From Clytia hemisphaerica (lineage: Eukaryota > Cnidaria > Hydrozoa > Leptothecata > Clytiidae), in assembly GCA_902728285.1 (NCBI GenBank), contig CACVBU010000534.1, positions 2,302,583-2,366,582 of the forward strand: a stretch of 64,000 nt of DNA, in the 5' to 3' direction. This document shows positions 46,327-57,370 of this stretch, one piece after another. Position 1 is the stretch's first letter. Every line of letters starts with the position of its first letter. A program made the position numbers and the translations under genes. Below the pieces are notes generated by a model. It saw only the letters and a program-made list of their open reading frames with translations. It was not told where the DNA came from and searched no databases.

Positions 46327-47485
46327 TTATACCTTATGGTCAGTAAATTTGAACTTCTCTATGACTTGACCAAAAGCCCACTCCACAGTCACTCTTGCCC
46401 TTGACATGTCCCGATTATATATCGCCTGGTTGTTGGCTGGATCTCTGAAACCAGTTTGTAAATGGGCACTAAACGGGTACCCTCCATCTCCATAAATGCA
46501 TAGGAGCTCACCATTACTGCCATAAGAAAATTGTTGTAGCTGTTGCAGCAGGCCAGACTGCCACAGCATGTTAGAGTCATGTCGAGCTCCTTCTATAGGG
46601 CCAAAGAAATTAGCTATAAGACCATTGGCAGCGGTCACAGCTTGATACTTGAGTGCATGTTTTCTTTTATGCCCATTGTAGAACAACCTTTGGTCCTCCT
46701 GGGGTCTGGCGATACCCCTGACCGTGCCATCGACAAACCCCCAGCAGTTGTCCAAAGGAGCCCCTTTCGTATGCACACGTTCTGCGTATAAAGAAAGGTT
46801 TTCCCGGGACTACCAAGGTTGCTCAAACGATTGAAGGAGCCAACTGTAGCGATCGTAAAAATGACTCAGTATGAAATTGAACATGCTACAAAGGTGAGGC
46901 TCTGACCTGCCAAACTTTGGTAACAGATCGGAGTACCTGCATGGAAATGCAAGTCTTCGACACAACAAACAAAAGAGCTCAACACTACTAGTGTGAATGT
47001 AGGCTGGCCTAGGCAAAACCACCTCATTGTCATCAACCCCCAGCATGGCAGCAATCCTTAGCACATCCCTCTTCCGGAATCTGCAGTCCACCCAGCATTC
47101 TTTATCACTCCACAAGTTAAAATTGAAGTTCCCCCACCTAGCACCATAGCCATTACCAACTGCACCAACAAAATTTACCTCTGTGGCATAAGCCAGCATG
47201 AGGTATTCTTCATCAGAAATAACCCCATTGACATAGGCATTTGCCAGTTCAGTGCCAACATCTCTTCCAACCATGATAACCTAATTAAAAATTTTAACTT
47301 ACTGTTTTCAATATCGAAAGAATAAAGTCTCAAAGAAAAAGCTTTGAGGGCTTCTTTATTCTTTTGACATTGGCAACGAAGCAAACAAACCCTAGCAAAA
47401 CTAAAAAAAAACACAGACGGCAAAAACAACATCGCGCTTGCTCGAGGGCTCAATGTCACCTTTGGATCGTGTTTTCGTGACGTAG

Positions 47486-47528
47486 TCACTCGCCGTAGCG
47501 CTAGAAATCAAATTTACATAATCTCGCT
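47486..47528 (-). repeat. Harbinger right terminal inverted repeat
   Basis: Reads on the minus strand AGCGAGATTATGTAAATTTG and on. It pairs with the left end over 43 bp. The transposase starts about 210 bp inside. Confidence 0.9.
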
Positions 47529-50432
47529 ATTGATGTTTACAGACAGCGCCAGATTGCCCTACATGACATTCACACACTCCTAGGTCAGTATCCACGTAAT
47601 ATCTCTTCTCAGGATCTTCTTCACTGCTTATCAAATAGGAAGAATTGTTGACAATTTCAAGACTATTGATCATTTCTGTCTGCTTTCGTTTAATTTTGAA
47701 ACCAGCTCCATCTCCTTTCTCTTTAGAACGTCCCATAAAACGTCTGCTGTAGATACCTATACTTAGAATCAAAATAAAGATTTACCTGCTAATTAATTTG
47801 ATTGTAATAGTTGCTTTAATGAACTGAGCATCTTAGGGTAGCTCTAAATAAAGGTTAAGATTGAAAATATCCTTTACGATAGACTTTTGGTTCCATGCTG
47901 ATAAAAAGTGTATGAAAGTGTTATGAAATACATGTAACCTGATTGAAATATAAACTAATTAATGAATTTCCTTTGCTATGTTAATCAGCTTTGTTTTATA
48001 ATGATCTTCTAGTTCATTCACAATTTTATCTAGCAGGCCATTGATATTGATCTCCTCGGTTCTGTTTAGTACGGAATCTTTTAATACAAGAAATTGAGCT
48101 TCGACCATATTATTCGTATTGTGCCCACGAACGCTATATTCCTTTCTAAAACAAGAAAGTACATTCAAAATAAAAAAATGGGAATGGAATTTTACCTGTT
48201 TTTATTATCCCTAGGAGGACTGGAATTAAATTTTGTGATTTATTTACAACCCTTAGAAGAGTTATGAAGATTTTGAAGGGACCATTAAGAGCGGCACATC
48301 AAACTTAACCGTACCCCCTGGTTCTAAAATACAACTAATTAATTATTGGAGCTAAAAACAGTAGGTTCTTTAAAAGATAAATACCTGTATAAAAAACACC
48401 ATGCCTCTTTCAGGTCATAGACATCATCAAGGTACGAAATCAAATTGATGTACTTGCTGACTATTTCCGAGCTTTTTAAGTCATCAAATGCACTTTGTAA
48501 ATCATCCACATCCTCAGTTATAAACACAAGTTATTTAAATCTCATCATAATTTCTGAATCATAATGAAGAAAAAAATCATATTTACTTCTCACTTTCTTC
48601 AGTTAGATAAGGTATAAGGTTGTAATTCAGCTATAGCAGCTCAAAACATCTAGAGTATTGGGGTGGTATCTTATATCCTGATTCTTAGAAATTTTGATTT
48701 TTGGCAAAAAAGTTCTTATAGTATCTTTCTTTGTGGGTAAAAATATTTATAAAACCCTTTCTATACATATGTTCTATCAGTTGAAGCAATGCAATGGTTT
48801 TTATCAAAGAGCCAATGTCACACTTGTTGGAGAAGGTGGAAAACACATAGAAGAAGACAAGCATTAGGCCATACATACTTTAGGGCATTCTTAGCTCTGA
48901 GCAGATGTCGGTCATGAAGACTTCTGGGCCCCTTACAGGATGCCCAAAAAAAGCTGTGTCAGGCAGGATTAACTTTAACATTTCCAGAGCTTTAATCGGG
49001 GTGTCAGTTGTCTCGTCGCTCGTGATAATTACAGCCAATGGTAGAGCTCCAACTGGACTATGAGTCACCATGAAGAAAAATCGAAGGTTATACTCTTCCA
49101 AGCCACCAGTTGAATCAAAGAAGGAAAGCTCTGAAGATGATCGTACCTGAAAAAGAAAATAAAGGAAATCAAACATAACGAAACCATAAAAGATTCAGTG
49201 TTTATCATTTTACAGTATTACCCGATACTCTCAAAAATTTCTAACTTGTAAATCTAAAAAGGATCTTCAACAACTTCAACAACACATCCAACATTATTTC
49301 TGGGAGCTATACACCTCATACCTTTTCATGAATCCTTAGCATAGGTGGAGTTAACATGACAAATATCAAAGCATCATTCTCTTCCTAAATTCTTGTAAGG
49401 CAAATTTCTATTTATTATCCAATTCTGTCAACTTCTGTATGCGTTCTGAAATTGAAATTTATCAATTCTATAAGATTTAACAAATTCAAAACTGCATTCA
49501 CTAAAACCCTTGCCTAGGCCCCTTATGGTAAAATGCAAACCTTTGCAAACAAATCTATCAGTATCGATGAATCAAATAGAAGATTATTTAACAGAACATG
49601 ATCCACCTTTAAAGTGTTGGAATATTGATTTCATATTTCGTGTACCATACTTGCTTTCATTACATGTTTTGAACAAAAGGTTGAAATCACTTCTTCTGGG
49701 CATACGTGATCTATCTGACATTGCAATATGAAATTCAATATCACTATTGGAATTTGACTTTGTTTCACTGATAAGCTCTTTGTAAGCCAGACTTGGTGTA
49801 TAACCTTTCTCAAATGATTGTAAAACTTTTGCTTTGGTAATGGAGTGTATGTCACTGAATGTCAGTGTTTGAAGAGATGTGGTGGAGTGGTTGTGAGTCC
49901 ATTGTATTTCATCATTTCAGCATTTCATTTTATAAAGTCATTCGTTGGTGCTCTGCTATGTCTGATAATCATACTATAAGGGCAGTTATTGTTCTTCATT
50001 CTTTTGGAAGGATTTGATTTCAAAATTCTATGCATATCAAAAGTGCTTTCATAAAACATTTTAAGTTGACATCTGTAGTATTCATATGAAGAAAATTCGT
50101 TTTTATCGGACAGTTCTTTGCGATGCTGGATTCGCAATGTCTCTTTTGATTTGCAGCAGTATTCCTCAACAAAGTCCTTTGTCGAGCAGAAATTACACTC
50201 TATGAGAGCTTTGAAGCTGTTCGTTGATCCAATGATGTAGATGATCCAATGATCCAAAATGTTGTAGTCCACGATGGAAAAAAGGTCAGCTAAGTTTTTC
50301 TCAAGCTCAAGCTTACTGACAGTTAATGAAGAAGAGAAACGATTTTTCAAATCTGAAACCCGCTTCAAAATTGCAACATTGGAAACCATATTTGTTTTGG
50401 CAATTAGAAATGTTCCCAAAAATATCTTAAGG

Positions 50433-50813
50433 CCAAAGAAAAAAAAATGTCTTGTTTTCGGAAATGCGGGTGATGAAAAAAAAACTCACCCGGCCGGCCG
50501 CAAAATATTTTTCTTTTACATTTTTGGATTTTTCTTACACCCTTGATTTTTCTATTTAAGGAGAAATACAAAACTTATATGTGTGTTTGCTTCGTTCTTT
50601 GATTTTCTTTGTAGGAATAGAGACTTTTTATATTTGCAAAAAACATAAGCAACCAGGTTTCCAAGGCTTGAGCCCTCAAATTAGCCAAATATTCAGTTCG
50701 AAAAAAAAAAAATTTCTTCCACTTCGCAAATTTTTTTTTTTTTTGCGGCCCGTTGACCGTTCAAAAAAGAAGTTCACCCGGCCGATTTCCGGAAACAAGA
50801 CATTTTTTTTTGG
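50433..50813. repeat. ~380-bp MITE next to the MULE start
   Basis: The left end CCAAAGAAAAAAAAATGTC continues with TTGTTTTCGG. The right end is its complement (CCGGAAACAAGACATT, then T-run, GG). Arms are about 30 bp. Internal CACCCGGCCG words recur near both ends. No clear target duplication. Confidence 0.7.
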
Positions 50814-50859
50814 ACTTACCAGGCTTAAATATCGGCAGAACCAAAGTCAACTGAAGTCA

Positions 50860-50950
50860 AAGATTCTTCCAAGCTTAATAGTGGAGATTCTTCCAACCTT
50901 TGAAGATTCTTCCGAGCTTAATAGTGAAGATTCTTCCAACCTTCAAAGAT
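50860..50950. repeat. GATTCTTCCAACCTT repeats, site 2
   Basis: Four words GATTCTTCC(A/G) with AAGCTTAATAGTG(G/A)A between them, the inverse of the repeats at 39,140-39,222. Confidence 0.6.
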
Positions 50951-50954
50951 TGTG

Positions 50955-51690
50955 GGAATACTCTCTGATCTCTTGATGGTATTTTATACCTAGAGATAGA
51001 GATCCTTCAGATTTCCAGAATTTATTCACTTTTCTCCAGATGGCATCTCTTGGCCTAGATAATTTTGATCTCCTGATGGTATTTTATACCTAGAGATATT
51101 CCAGATTTCTAGACTTTATTCAATTTTCTCTAGATGGCGTCAATTGGCCTAGAGAATTCTGATCTCCTGCTGCAGTTAACTTTGTATTGCCTATATTACT
51201 GAAATAAATATGTGCCAAGTGTTGTTTGTTGTCTTTCATAATCGTTTAAGAATTAAAAAAGTCTTGTCTGACATACAACTTTCTTTGAACTGTAATTTTT
51301 GCGTGCAAAGTTGGGTAATTTTCAATTATTGTTTATATTCATCTAAATGTTAATTTGTTTGTTTCTGCAACTAAAACAAAAATACCATGGCTGTCATCAG
51401 TATTGTCCCTCATAATTCAACCATCATGAGTCTTTTGACACAGGACGATCGGGATAGTGACGGGAATCTAGAGAGGTTATTTGTGAAAATTGGTCAGCTT
51501 TGGTCCATCAAACCGGATGCAACAGGGCTGGCCTACTTTGAAGTTGGTAGACCCGTGATAATAAGGATGACAGAGGACGAAATAGATATTCCGGACAATG
51601 ACGAATAGCCCTGTTTGCTGTATGTAGTCTTATAGTCTTGTAGGCTTCATCTTGATAGAGTAAAATAAACCAGAGGAGATAACGGTGGAA
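50955..51690 (+). repeat. Repeat with ~92-bp tandem head and small ORF, copy 2
   Basis: Colinear with 28,315-29,040: the tandem head (50,960-51,165) then the body, ending AAACCAGAGGAGATAACGGT. The copies differ at perhaps one base in fifteen plus small indels. In this copy the small ORF is open. Confidence 0.8.
51387..51608 (+). CDS. Small repeat-borne ORF of 73 residues
   Basis: Starts MAVISIVPHNSTIMSLLTQD and ends EDEIDIPDNDE, an acidic tail. The middle (LFVKIGQLWSIKPDATGLAYF) looks like a folded protein segment. In the copy at 28,786 the same frame has a shift and a 45-bp deletion but keeps the ends. Retained similarity between copies supports a former gene, probably a fragment of an element-encoded protein. 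Function unknown. Confidence 0.4.
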   Translation: MAVISIVPHNSTIMSLLTQDDRDSDGNLERLFVKIGQLWSIKPDATGLAYFEVGRPVIIRMTEDEIDIPDNDE

Positions 51691-52430
51691 GATATATGTT
51701 AAATTTGTTAATTAATTTTTTGAAGTTCTCTTCTCTCTACAAGATGACGAAACTACCCTCCAAATTTAAGGTCAATATCTTAACCACATCAAAAGTTATT
51801 GGATTTTGAATTTGAAAAACCATCAAAAAGTGTATATCTCAGTGCCATTTCATATGCCATTTCTGGGCTAAATTGTCAACCTCAAATGTCTAAAAAGGTG
51901 CTATTCTAACGGAACCAAAATCTCAACATCTCTGGGACCGCTTATCATTAGGAGGTGTATGACCCCTCATTTTTTTCTTTTTTGAAGCTCTATAAGATGA
52001 ACTAGGTTTGATTGCCACCAGAATAGTTTCAATTTGACCCTGGAATGGCTACCATGTTTCTTAAAAGTGTGTTTCTTAAAATAAAATAAAAACCTGTAGT
52101 TTTAACAGCCTGTACATTTTACATCATATCATTTTATCACAGGAAACATATTTATATATCTGAAGAAGCTAATTAAATTCAGAAACAACGCATGTTAAGC
52201 TAAACATAAAAAACATTAAAACCAAAAAAGAAATATCACCAACTCAAAAAGACAAGGAAAAGACAAACTCTCAACTAAAACAAACAAGTGATACGGACCT
52301 ACCTGGTTATGCTTTTAACAAATATAATTGATATCTACGTGAGCATGACCGTTAAACAATCATTCAGAACACAAATAGTGACGATCTATTAAAATTAGTC
52401 GTTTGTTTCTTATAAAAAATACGTTTAGAA
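51691..52430. other. No gene seen
   Basis: AT-rich spacer between repeats; no supported feature. Confidence 0.4.
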
Positions 52431-53425
52431 ACCAAAATTTCATGCTCTTGAAATAATCTTTCATATTCAAGACTTCGTGAGCAAAAAAAAACATCTTTCT
52501 CATTAAAAAATTGAGTAATTTGGTTAAGAACATTGATGTATGATTATTAATAGTGATTCTTATAAATAAAGATGCGTTTTTTTAGCTGAAAAATTCTTTT
52601 TTTACAAAAATCTGCTTGAGCCATCTTTTACCTACTTTCATGTAAAAAATCAGAAAAAAACAATCATCCAATTTTTCACAAAGTCCAAAAAACCCTTTTT
52701 TTAGCCGTTTTTAGGCCCAAATTTGCCCAAAAACATTTTTTTTCGAAAATCGGGCTCCGTCACATTTCAGGGTTTAAAGTTATGCATCTTTGTGCAAAAA
52801 ATCATAAAGAATGAAAGAGCCAATCTCGAGAAAAGCTAATACCTAACCTAAGTAATTGATAATGTGCTTATAAAAAAATATCGAATTTGGCCAGTTTTTC
52901 TATAAAAACACGGTAAGCAACCAAAATTTCATGTCTAAGCACACATACTCTCTAAAAGTAAGCCCTCATGAGCAAAAAAAACATCTATGTCATAAAAAAA
53001 TTGAGTAATTTGACTAAGAACATTGATCTATGCTTATTAATAGTGATTCTTATAGATAAATATGCGTTTTTTGAGCCAACAAATTTTTTTTGCAAAAATC
53101 TGCTTGAGCCATCTTTTACCTATGATGGTACCCTACTTTCATACAAAAAATTAGAAAAAATTAATGATCCAATTTTTCACAAAGTCTAAAAAACCCGTTT
53201 TTTAGCCGTTTTTTGGCCCGAATTGGCCCAAAAAATTTTTTTTTCGAAAATCGGGCTCCGTCACATTTTGGCCACCACCATTTTGCACCTTTGTACCAAA
53301 AATCAAAAGACTCCTATGATTCAATCCTGAGAAAAGTTGGTAACAGACGAACGAACGAACGAACGGACGGACGAACGGACAAACACAGGTTAATTTATAG
53401 GACCTCCACCGGGGTAGGTCCAAAA
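52431..53425. repeat. Tandem 487-bp (3 x ~160 bp) repeat with hairpin terminus, copy 2
   Basis: AACCAAAATTTCATG starts at 52,431 and again at 52,918, so two units of 487 bp are in tandem. Each contains TTTCGAAAATCGGGCTCC and a GTCACATTT word, like the ~160-bp units at 10.1-10.8 kb. The array ends with (ACGA/ACGG)n near 53,345-53,390, GGTTAATTTATAGG and the hairpin GGACCTCCACCGGGGTAGGTCC in two halves, the same terminus as copy 1. Confidence 0.75.
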
Positions 53426-54870
53426 ATATAAGGTGTGATCATGAGTAAGCATGCCCTGCTACTTAAGTCACCCGTCATCTAACCAAAAGAGAAGATATTA
53501 GGAATGAAAGAAGCAATATTGAAAAGTTTGAAAAGTTGCCCTAGAACCCGGTTAGGCGTGCCGTATCCGAGTGGTCGTACGACTGAAAGGGAAGAAGGAA
53601 ATAATGAATTAGCCTGGATATCCAAGCTCAATATTTTAGAAAAAACTAAATTTACCTCAATATACAAAGTTCCAAAATTATAGAGCTTGGTCTCCCTAAA
53701 GAATGAAAGTGCAAACCCATGTTTCCAAAACTTTCCCTAGCCAACCCAGGGCAGCAAAACAGAAATTAATAAAAGCAGCCTTACAATATCTAAAACCAAA
53801 ACATCCAAAGATTACGCCAGAGTCCATGAACAAGTTTGCATGCATTATCATGACCAACTATCAGACCATGTTTTCTTAGAAAATGAACTTGCCTCAGTTT
53901 TCTTCTTTTTCATGTTTTCATGTAACAGAAAGCTCTATCTTCACTAGCAAGTGGAGGACTATCCTATTTTTGCTTCAGAATTGCTCCGCGTCGTGTAGAT
54001 TGGTCCTTGCGGCTTTAGCGAAGTGAGCGCAAGCAAGCGGACTGCATTCTCATATGGAGAATGCAAATCGCTCTAGGGAGACCAGGCCGTAAACCAAAAC
54101 ATAAAATATAAAAAACTAGACTGTGAAATAGTTTACAGCATGGATATCCTGGCTAATGACGAATTAAAGTGCAGATGCCTTGAATTTGGAACCATGGATG
54201 TCAATATCTTAGGATGGAATCACTGTTGACAACTTTGAATTTTTCAAATGCTTTTCATGATAGCTATACATGGATGAAGTATGATTTTTTCACATAAACA
54301 CATGTTATATCGATACGAATGAACTTCTTTAACCAAATTAACTAGAGTGCGTCGCTACCTTAATGTAGTTGATCTTTGGACAAACACTGTATTTAGGGAG
54401 CTCCCAAGGAACATCTATTCAATGAACTTTTTGTTCCCAAAGGAACTAAATGAATTGTTCACTGTTTGAGAGAGAGAGTGTACATAATGCAAATGAATTA
54501 ATCATTCTTTTCTTGTGCTTTTACGAATAGTTCCTTGTCTAGGGAATAAAGTGTTCATAGTGTGTAGGAATTTAGTGTCCTCTCATTCTTATTGTGTGTT
54601 GGTTACAAAAACGGGTATCATTTTCTTTTAACTAAGATCAATTTGATCTTTTTATTAACTCAAATTGTTCTCTACCATGGGAATTTTAATTTCCAATCGT
54701 ACCTTATTGGTGGTATCTGCTATGCACGCAGGTTTCTCATTGGGCATTTTTTAAAGGGGGTTTGAGAGATGCTTCTCCCTTTTCTAATTCAATGTAAATT
54801 TTATACCCCCTTAACAGCGTTGAAGTTGTAAATTACATAAAAAGGGAAAACTTTGCTCCTTTCATTCACG
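53426..54870. other. Spacer with repeat fragments, no gene
   Basis: Holds the segment 53,540-53,600 shared with 36,728-36,800 and the hairpin repeat copy 3. Near 53,990-54,080 lies a GC-richer stretch ending GGAGACCAGGCCGTAAACC, similar to 20,150-20,170. No coding frame is supported. The Crypton-like gene may have its promoter in 54,600-54,870. Confidence 0.4.
53610..53690 (+). repeat. ~85-bp hairpin repeat, copy 3
   Basis: Starts TAGCCTGGATATCCAAGCTC and ends CCAAAATTATAGAGCTTGG. Same arrangement as copy 1. Confidence 0.65.
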
Positions 54871-56913
54871 ATGCGTCGCTCAAGGCGACTGCAAGTCAAC
54901 TGGAAGACTTTAGTTGGTTCCGCTCATGGAAAAAGAACGCTAAAATTACGTCCAAATGGGCAAAACCTTTACACTTGTTCAATAAAACTTTGTTTACATG
55001 GAGATTGCAAAAGTTGCCGCGGATTGAGAAAACACATAAACGTGAAGCACCCATGGTATTATTATTTTGATGAACAACCCGAGGTTAAACGTGAAGACAT
55101 GGTTGGCACATTTAGAGTTACAAAACGAGCTTGGACTGCCGGTAAGCCGTCTTTTTCACTCGATAAAGGTATATATAGGAGAGTCCCGGCAAATTAAAAA
55201 ACGATCAATGAAATATTTTATGCAGGCCATGGGAAACAATGAAAATGACATTGAGCTGACAAACGAATTTGTTGATTGCTGTCTGTCATCAGCTTCAATT
55301 TTTATTTCATTTTTGAAAACTTTAGAGTCTAGTTGGAAGGTTGGTCCTTCAGGTGCATTGAACTACGTGAAAGCTCTTAGTGACTTTATCGATTTTAGAA
55401 AGGCAAACAGTGTATCTGATAATATTCTACGTTGCTTTACTTTTGTAGAGGTGTATCTAAGGAGAGCAACTGAAAACCTTCGTAAAAGAAAGAACCTTGA
55501 TTGTAATCGTAACCTCCATTTGGAAAGTCTAATTGCTAGAAATAGTTGGGCCACGTTAGAAGACATGGAACAAGTCATACCTCATCACATTGGACAGTTC
55601 AAAACGATCATCCAAAAGTCTGCCAATAGTGAAGAAGCTAGACTTTTAACAAAAGGCGAACTGGTATTTTGCATTCGATTCATTACCACTTTATTGTTCC
55701 TGAGAGTGAAATGTTCGAGACCTATGACTTATCAATTTCTTACCGTCTGAATGGTAAACAAAGCAAGAGGGAATGATGGATTTGTAGACCAGAAAGAGTT
55801 TAAAATTGCATCAAGGTATCGATATTTAATCAAAATAGATCCATTATAATTGATACACCGAATCAAAATTTTCTTAATAAAAGCTATTATAGATGATTAC
55901 ATATCATCATCATGAAAGTAAAAGTCAACAAATGTATTTGTGTTGAATATGATGAAAAACAGAAAAAACACAATCATTCTCTTGTCTCCCGAATAGACGT
56001 CCCCCCGCTAATTGTTAAATGAAAAAAAATCCATCCCCCCGCTCTTATTAAGATCCGCTAATTAAATTTGAACAGTTTAATATTTTATTACAGTGTAGAT
56101 AGACCTTAAACTTGTTAAAATCTTCCTTTTTTAAGTATTGGTTCTTATTTTACGTGTTCAATTGTTAAAGTTTCTTTCTTTGTTGTTGAAAATGATATCA
56201 GTTTAAAAAAATTCTGTCTTCGAATTACCCCCCCCCTCTTATTCCACCCCCCCCCCCCACTCTTTGTTTTATATTTTCAGGTACATTTTTGACACTTTAA
56301 TCTTATCGGACGACACAATTGAAATAATCGACTTGTATTTGGAACACATGAGACCTCGTTTAAATCCGCAATGTGATTTCCTACTGCTCTCAACAAACGG
56401 CACTCAATTTCAGTCACTGACTTCTGCTATGACAATTCTCGTTCGTCAAGCAATTGGCAAACACATCAATCCAACACGGTACAGGCAAATAATCGAAACG
56501 GAAAGCAGCGAACGACTCAATCTAGAAGAGCAACATTTTATTACTGAGGATCAAAAGCACAGTTCGACAGTTGCAAAGGTACATTACAAGAAGACGCAAT
56601 CCAGAATCGTTGCAGTTGAAGGAAAGAAATGCATGGACAAGAGACAAAGGAAGCGCGAACGGACGTTAACAAAAACCTGGTAAGCATGTTCAATAACATC
56701 TCTTGCTCATTCGACAACGAGGTTCTGAGCCAGAGTCAGCGTATAATAGAGGGAGGAGAACCTAGTCTTAGTGGTTCAAGTTCTCACATCAATCAGACGA
56801 CGAATCAAACCGAGAGAGATCCGTATCAGCCAATAAGAGAATCACACACAGTGGAAGGTGAAGATATTGTCAGCAAACAGCTCTCGTCATGTTTTAGATG
56901 TACCAACAGATAA
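54871..56913 (+). pseudogene. Crypton-like tyrosine recombinase with zinc finger, broken
   Basis: Starts MRRSRRLQVNWKTLVG. A C2H2-type finger follows (CLHGDCKSCRGLRKHI...KHPWYYYFDEQP). After a frame change near 55,160 a long helical region (GNNENDIELTNEFVDCCL, SGALNYVKALSDFIDFRK) leads to the catalytic domain: LRVKCSRPMTYQFLTV (first Arg), NPTRYRQIIETES (second Arg), and EDQKHSSTVAKVHYKK with the candidate nucleophile Tyr. Intron 55,816-56,280 has GT..AG ends and keeps the phase. The open frames after 56,629 (ending near 56,913) give a Ser-rich tail in a shifted frame. Breaks: frameshift near 55,160, TGA near 55,748, frameshift near 56,670. Cryptons move by recombination with no TIRs; none were looked for successfully. 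Host domesticated relatives are an alternative but the breaks argue against function. Confidence 0.65.
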
Positions 56914-56974
56914 TGTTGCCGTCAAAAGAGAAGTTGCTGAACAATAAGTTAATAAGAGACAAACAAAGAATGTG

Positions 56975-57370
56975 AAATTTACTCACTGCAAAAAATAATT
57001 TCTTAAAGAAAAAGAATTATCTTATCTTAAGAAATCCCAAGAAAATATTTCTTTTCATTAGAATAGAAATATTGATTTAAGAAAAAGTACGTCACAGTTA
57101 ATAAGCTTTCTTAAGACAGTTTAAAGTATTTAAGAAAAATATCGACTTAAGAAAATTATTAATAAAAAGAGAAAGATTTTCTTAGTCTTTCTTAACCTAA
57201 TAAATGAATTAGAAAGATTTTCTTAATCTTACTTAATTTAAGAAAACAGATTTTTTTTTCTTGGTTTTCTTAACGTAAGAAAATAGATTTTCTGTTTTTT
57301 TTTTGGTTTTCTTGATGTAAGAAAATTTTACTCCTCTGATTTGAAATTTTCTTAATGTAAGAATTCTTTA
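56975..57370. repeat. Cluster of TTAAGAAA words
   Basis: About 20 occurrences of TTAAGAAA, TTTCTTAA or near forms in 400 bp, some joined as the palindrome TTTCTTAAGA. Because the word is nearly self-complementary the region can fold many ways. It follows the recombinase gene directly and may be its 3' end or a small foldback element. Confidence 0.6.

Larger units (their letters stand above)
44376..47274 (-). pseudogene. PIF/Harbinger DDE transposase, one premature stop
   Basis: Exon 1 is 47,274-46,333 and exon 2 is 44,675-44,376, joined in phase 0 across a GT..AG intron of 1,657 bp. The N-terminal part has VDCRFRKRDVLRIAAMLGV (helix-turn-helix-like) and LCRRLAFPCRYSDLLPKFGR. The DDE_Tnp_4 core has GFVDGTVRGIARP (first D), GARHDSNMLWQSG, GDGGYPF (second D) and RVTVEWAFG (E). 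Exon 2 ends the domain (AKQYVVSALLTNLHTILYG) and adds a Pro/Gln repeat tail (PPQPPQQ units, 44,540-44,376). The only clear defect is a TAG at 46,810-46,812, after which the frame continues without a shift, so decay is very recent or limited. The Pro/Gln tail is unusual for this family. Confidence 0.9.
41696..47528. mobile_element. PIF/Harbinger transposon, two-gene, with TIRs and TSD
   Basis: 5,833 bp, from AGCGAGTTTATGTAAATT at the left to the complementary end at 47,528, flanked by ATT at 41,693-41,695 and 47,529-47,531. It carries the two genes expected of animal Harbingers, placed convergently: a Myb/SANT-like gene (+, 42,002-43,249) and a DDE transposase (-, 44,376-47,274). About 1.5 kb of its length is a later repeat (44,826-46,326), so the original element was about 4.3 kb. 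Removing it with one ATT copy restores the frame of the MULE it sits in, which proves the ends. Confidence 0.95.
40820..50419 (-). pseudogene. MULE (Mutator-like) transposase, split by a Harbinger
   Basis: Pieces in gene order. 50,419-49,511: N-terminal region with frame breaks. 49,146-48,685: catalytic region with FFDSTGGLEEYN (first D), SPVGALPLAV, EVFMTD (second D) and ACLLLCVFHLLQQV. 48,527-48,382. 48,144-47,959: RGHNTNNMVEAQFLVLKDS. 47,766-47,529: SWIM finger CECHVGQSGAVCKH. Then the Harbinger element. 41,692-41,450: EYSYLAIGEYLPEHYYDG. 41,236-40,820: basic tail with SSRLSSAFHTF. MULEs cut and paste DNA through a DDE transposase; the SWIM finger binds zinc. Breaks: frameshift near 48,888, stop near 48,828 and frameshift near 41,050. 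Several pieces are bounded by GT/AG. Terminal inverted repeats were not found. Confidence 0.85.

Noticed and set aside
46543-46791. Plus-strand frame across the Harbinger core
   Set aside because: It is the antisense shadow of the DDE transposase exon.
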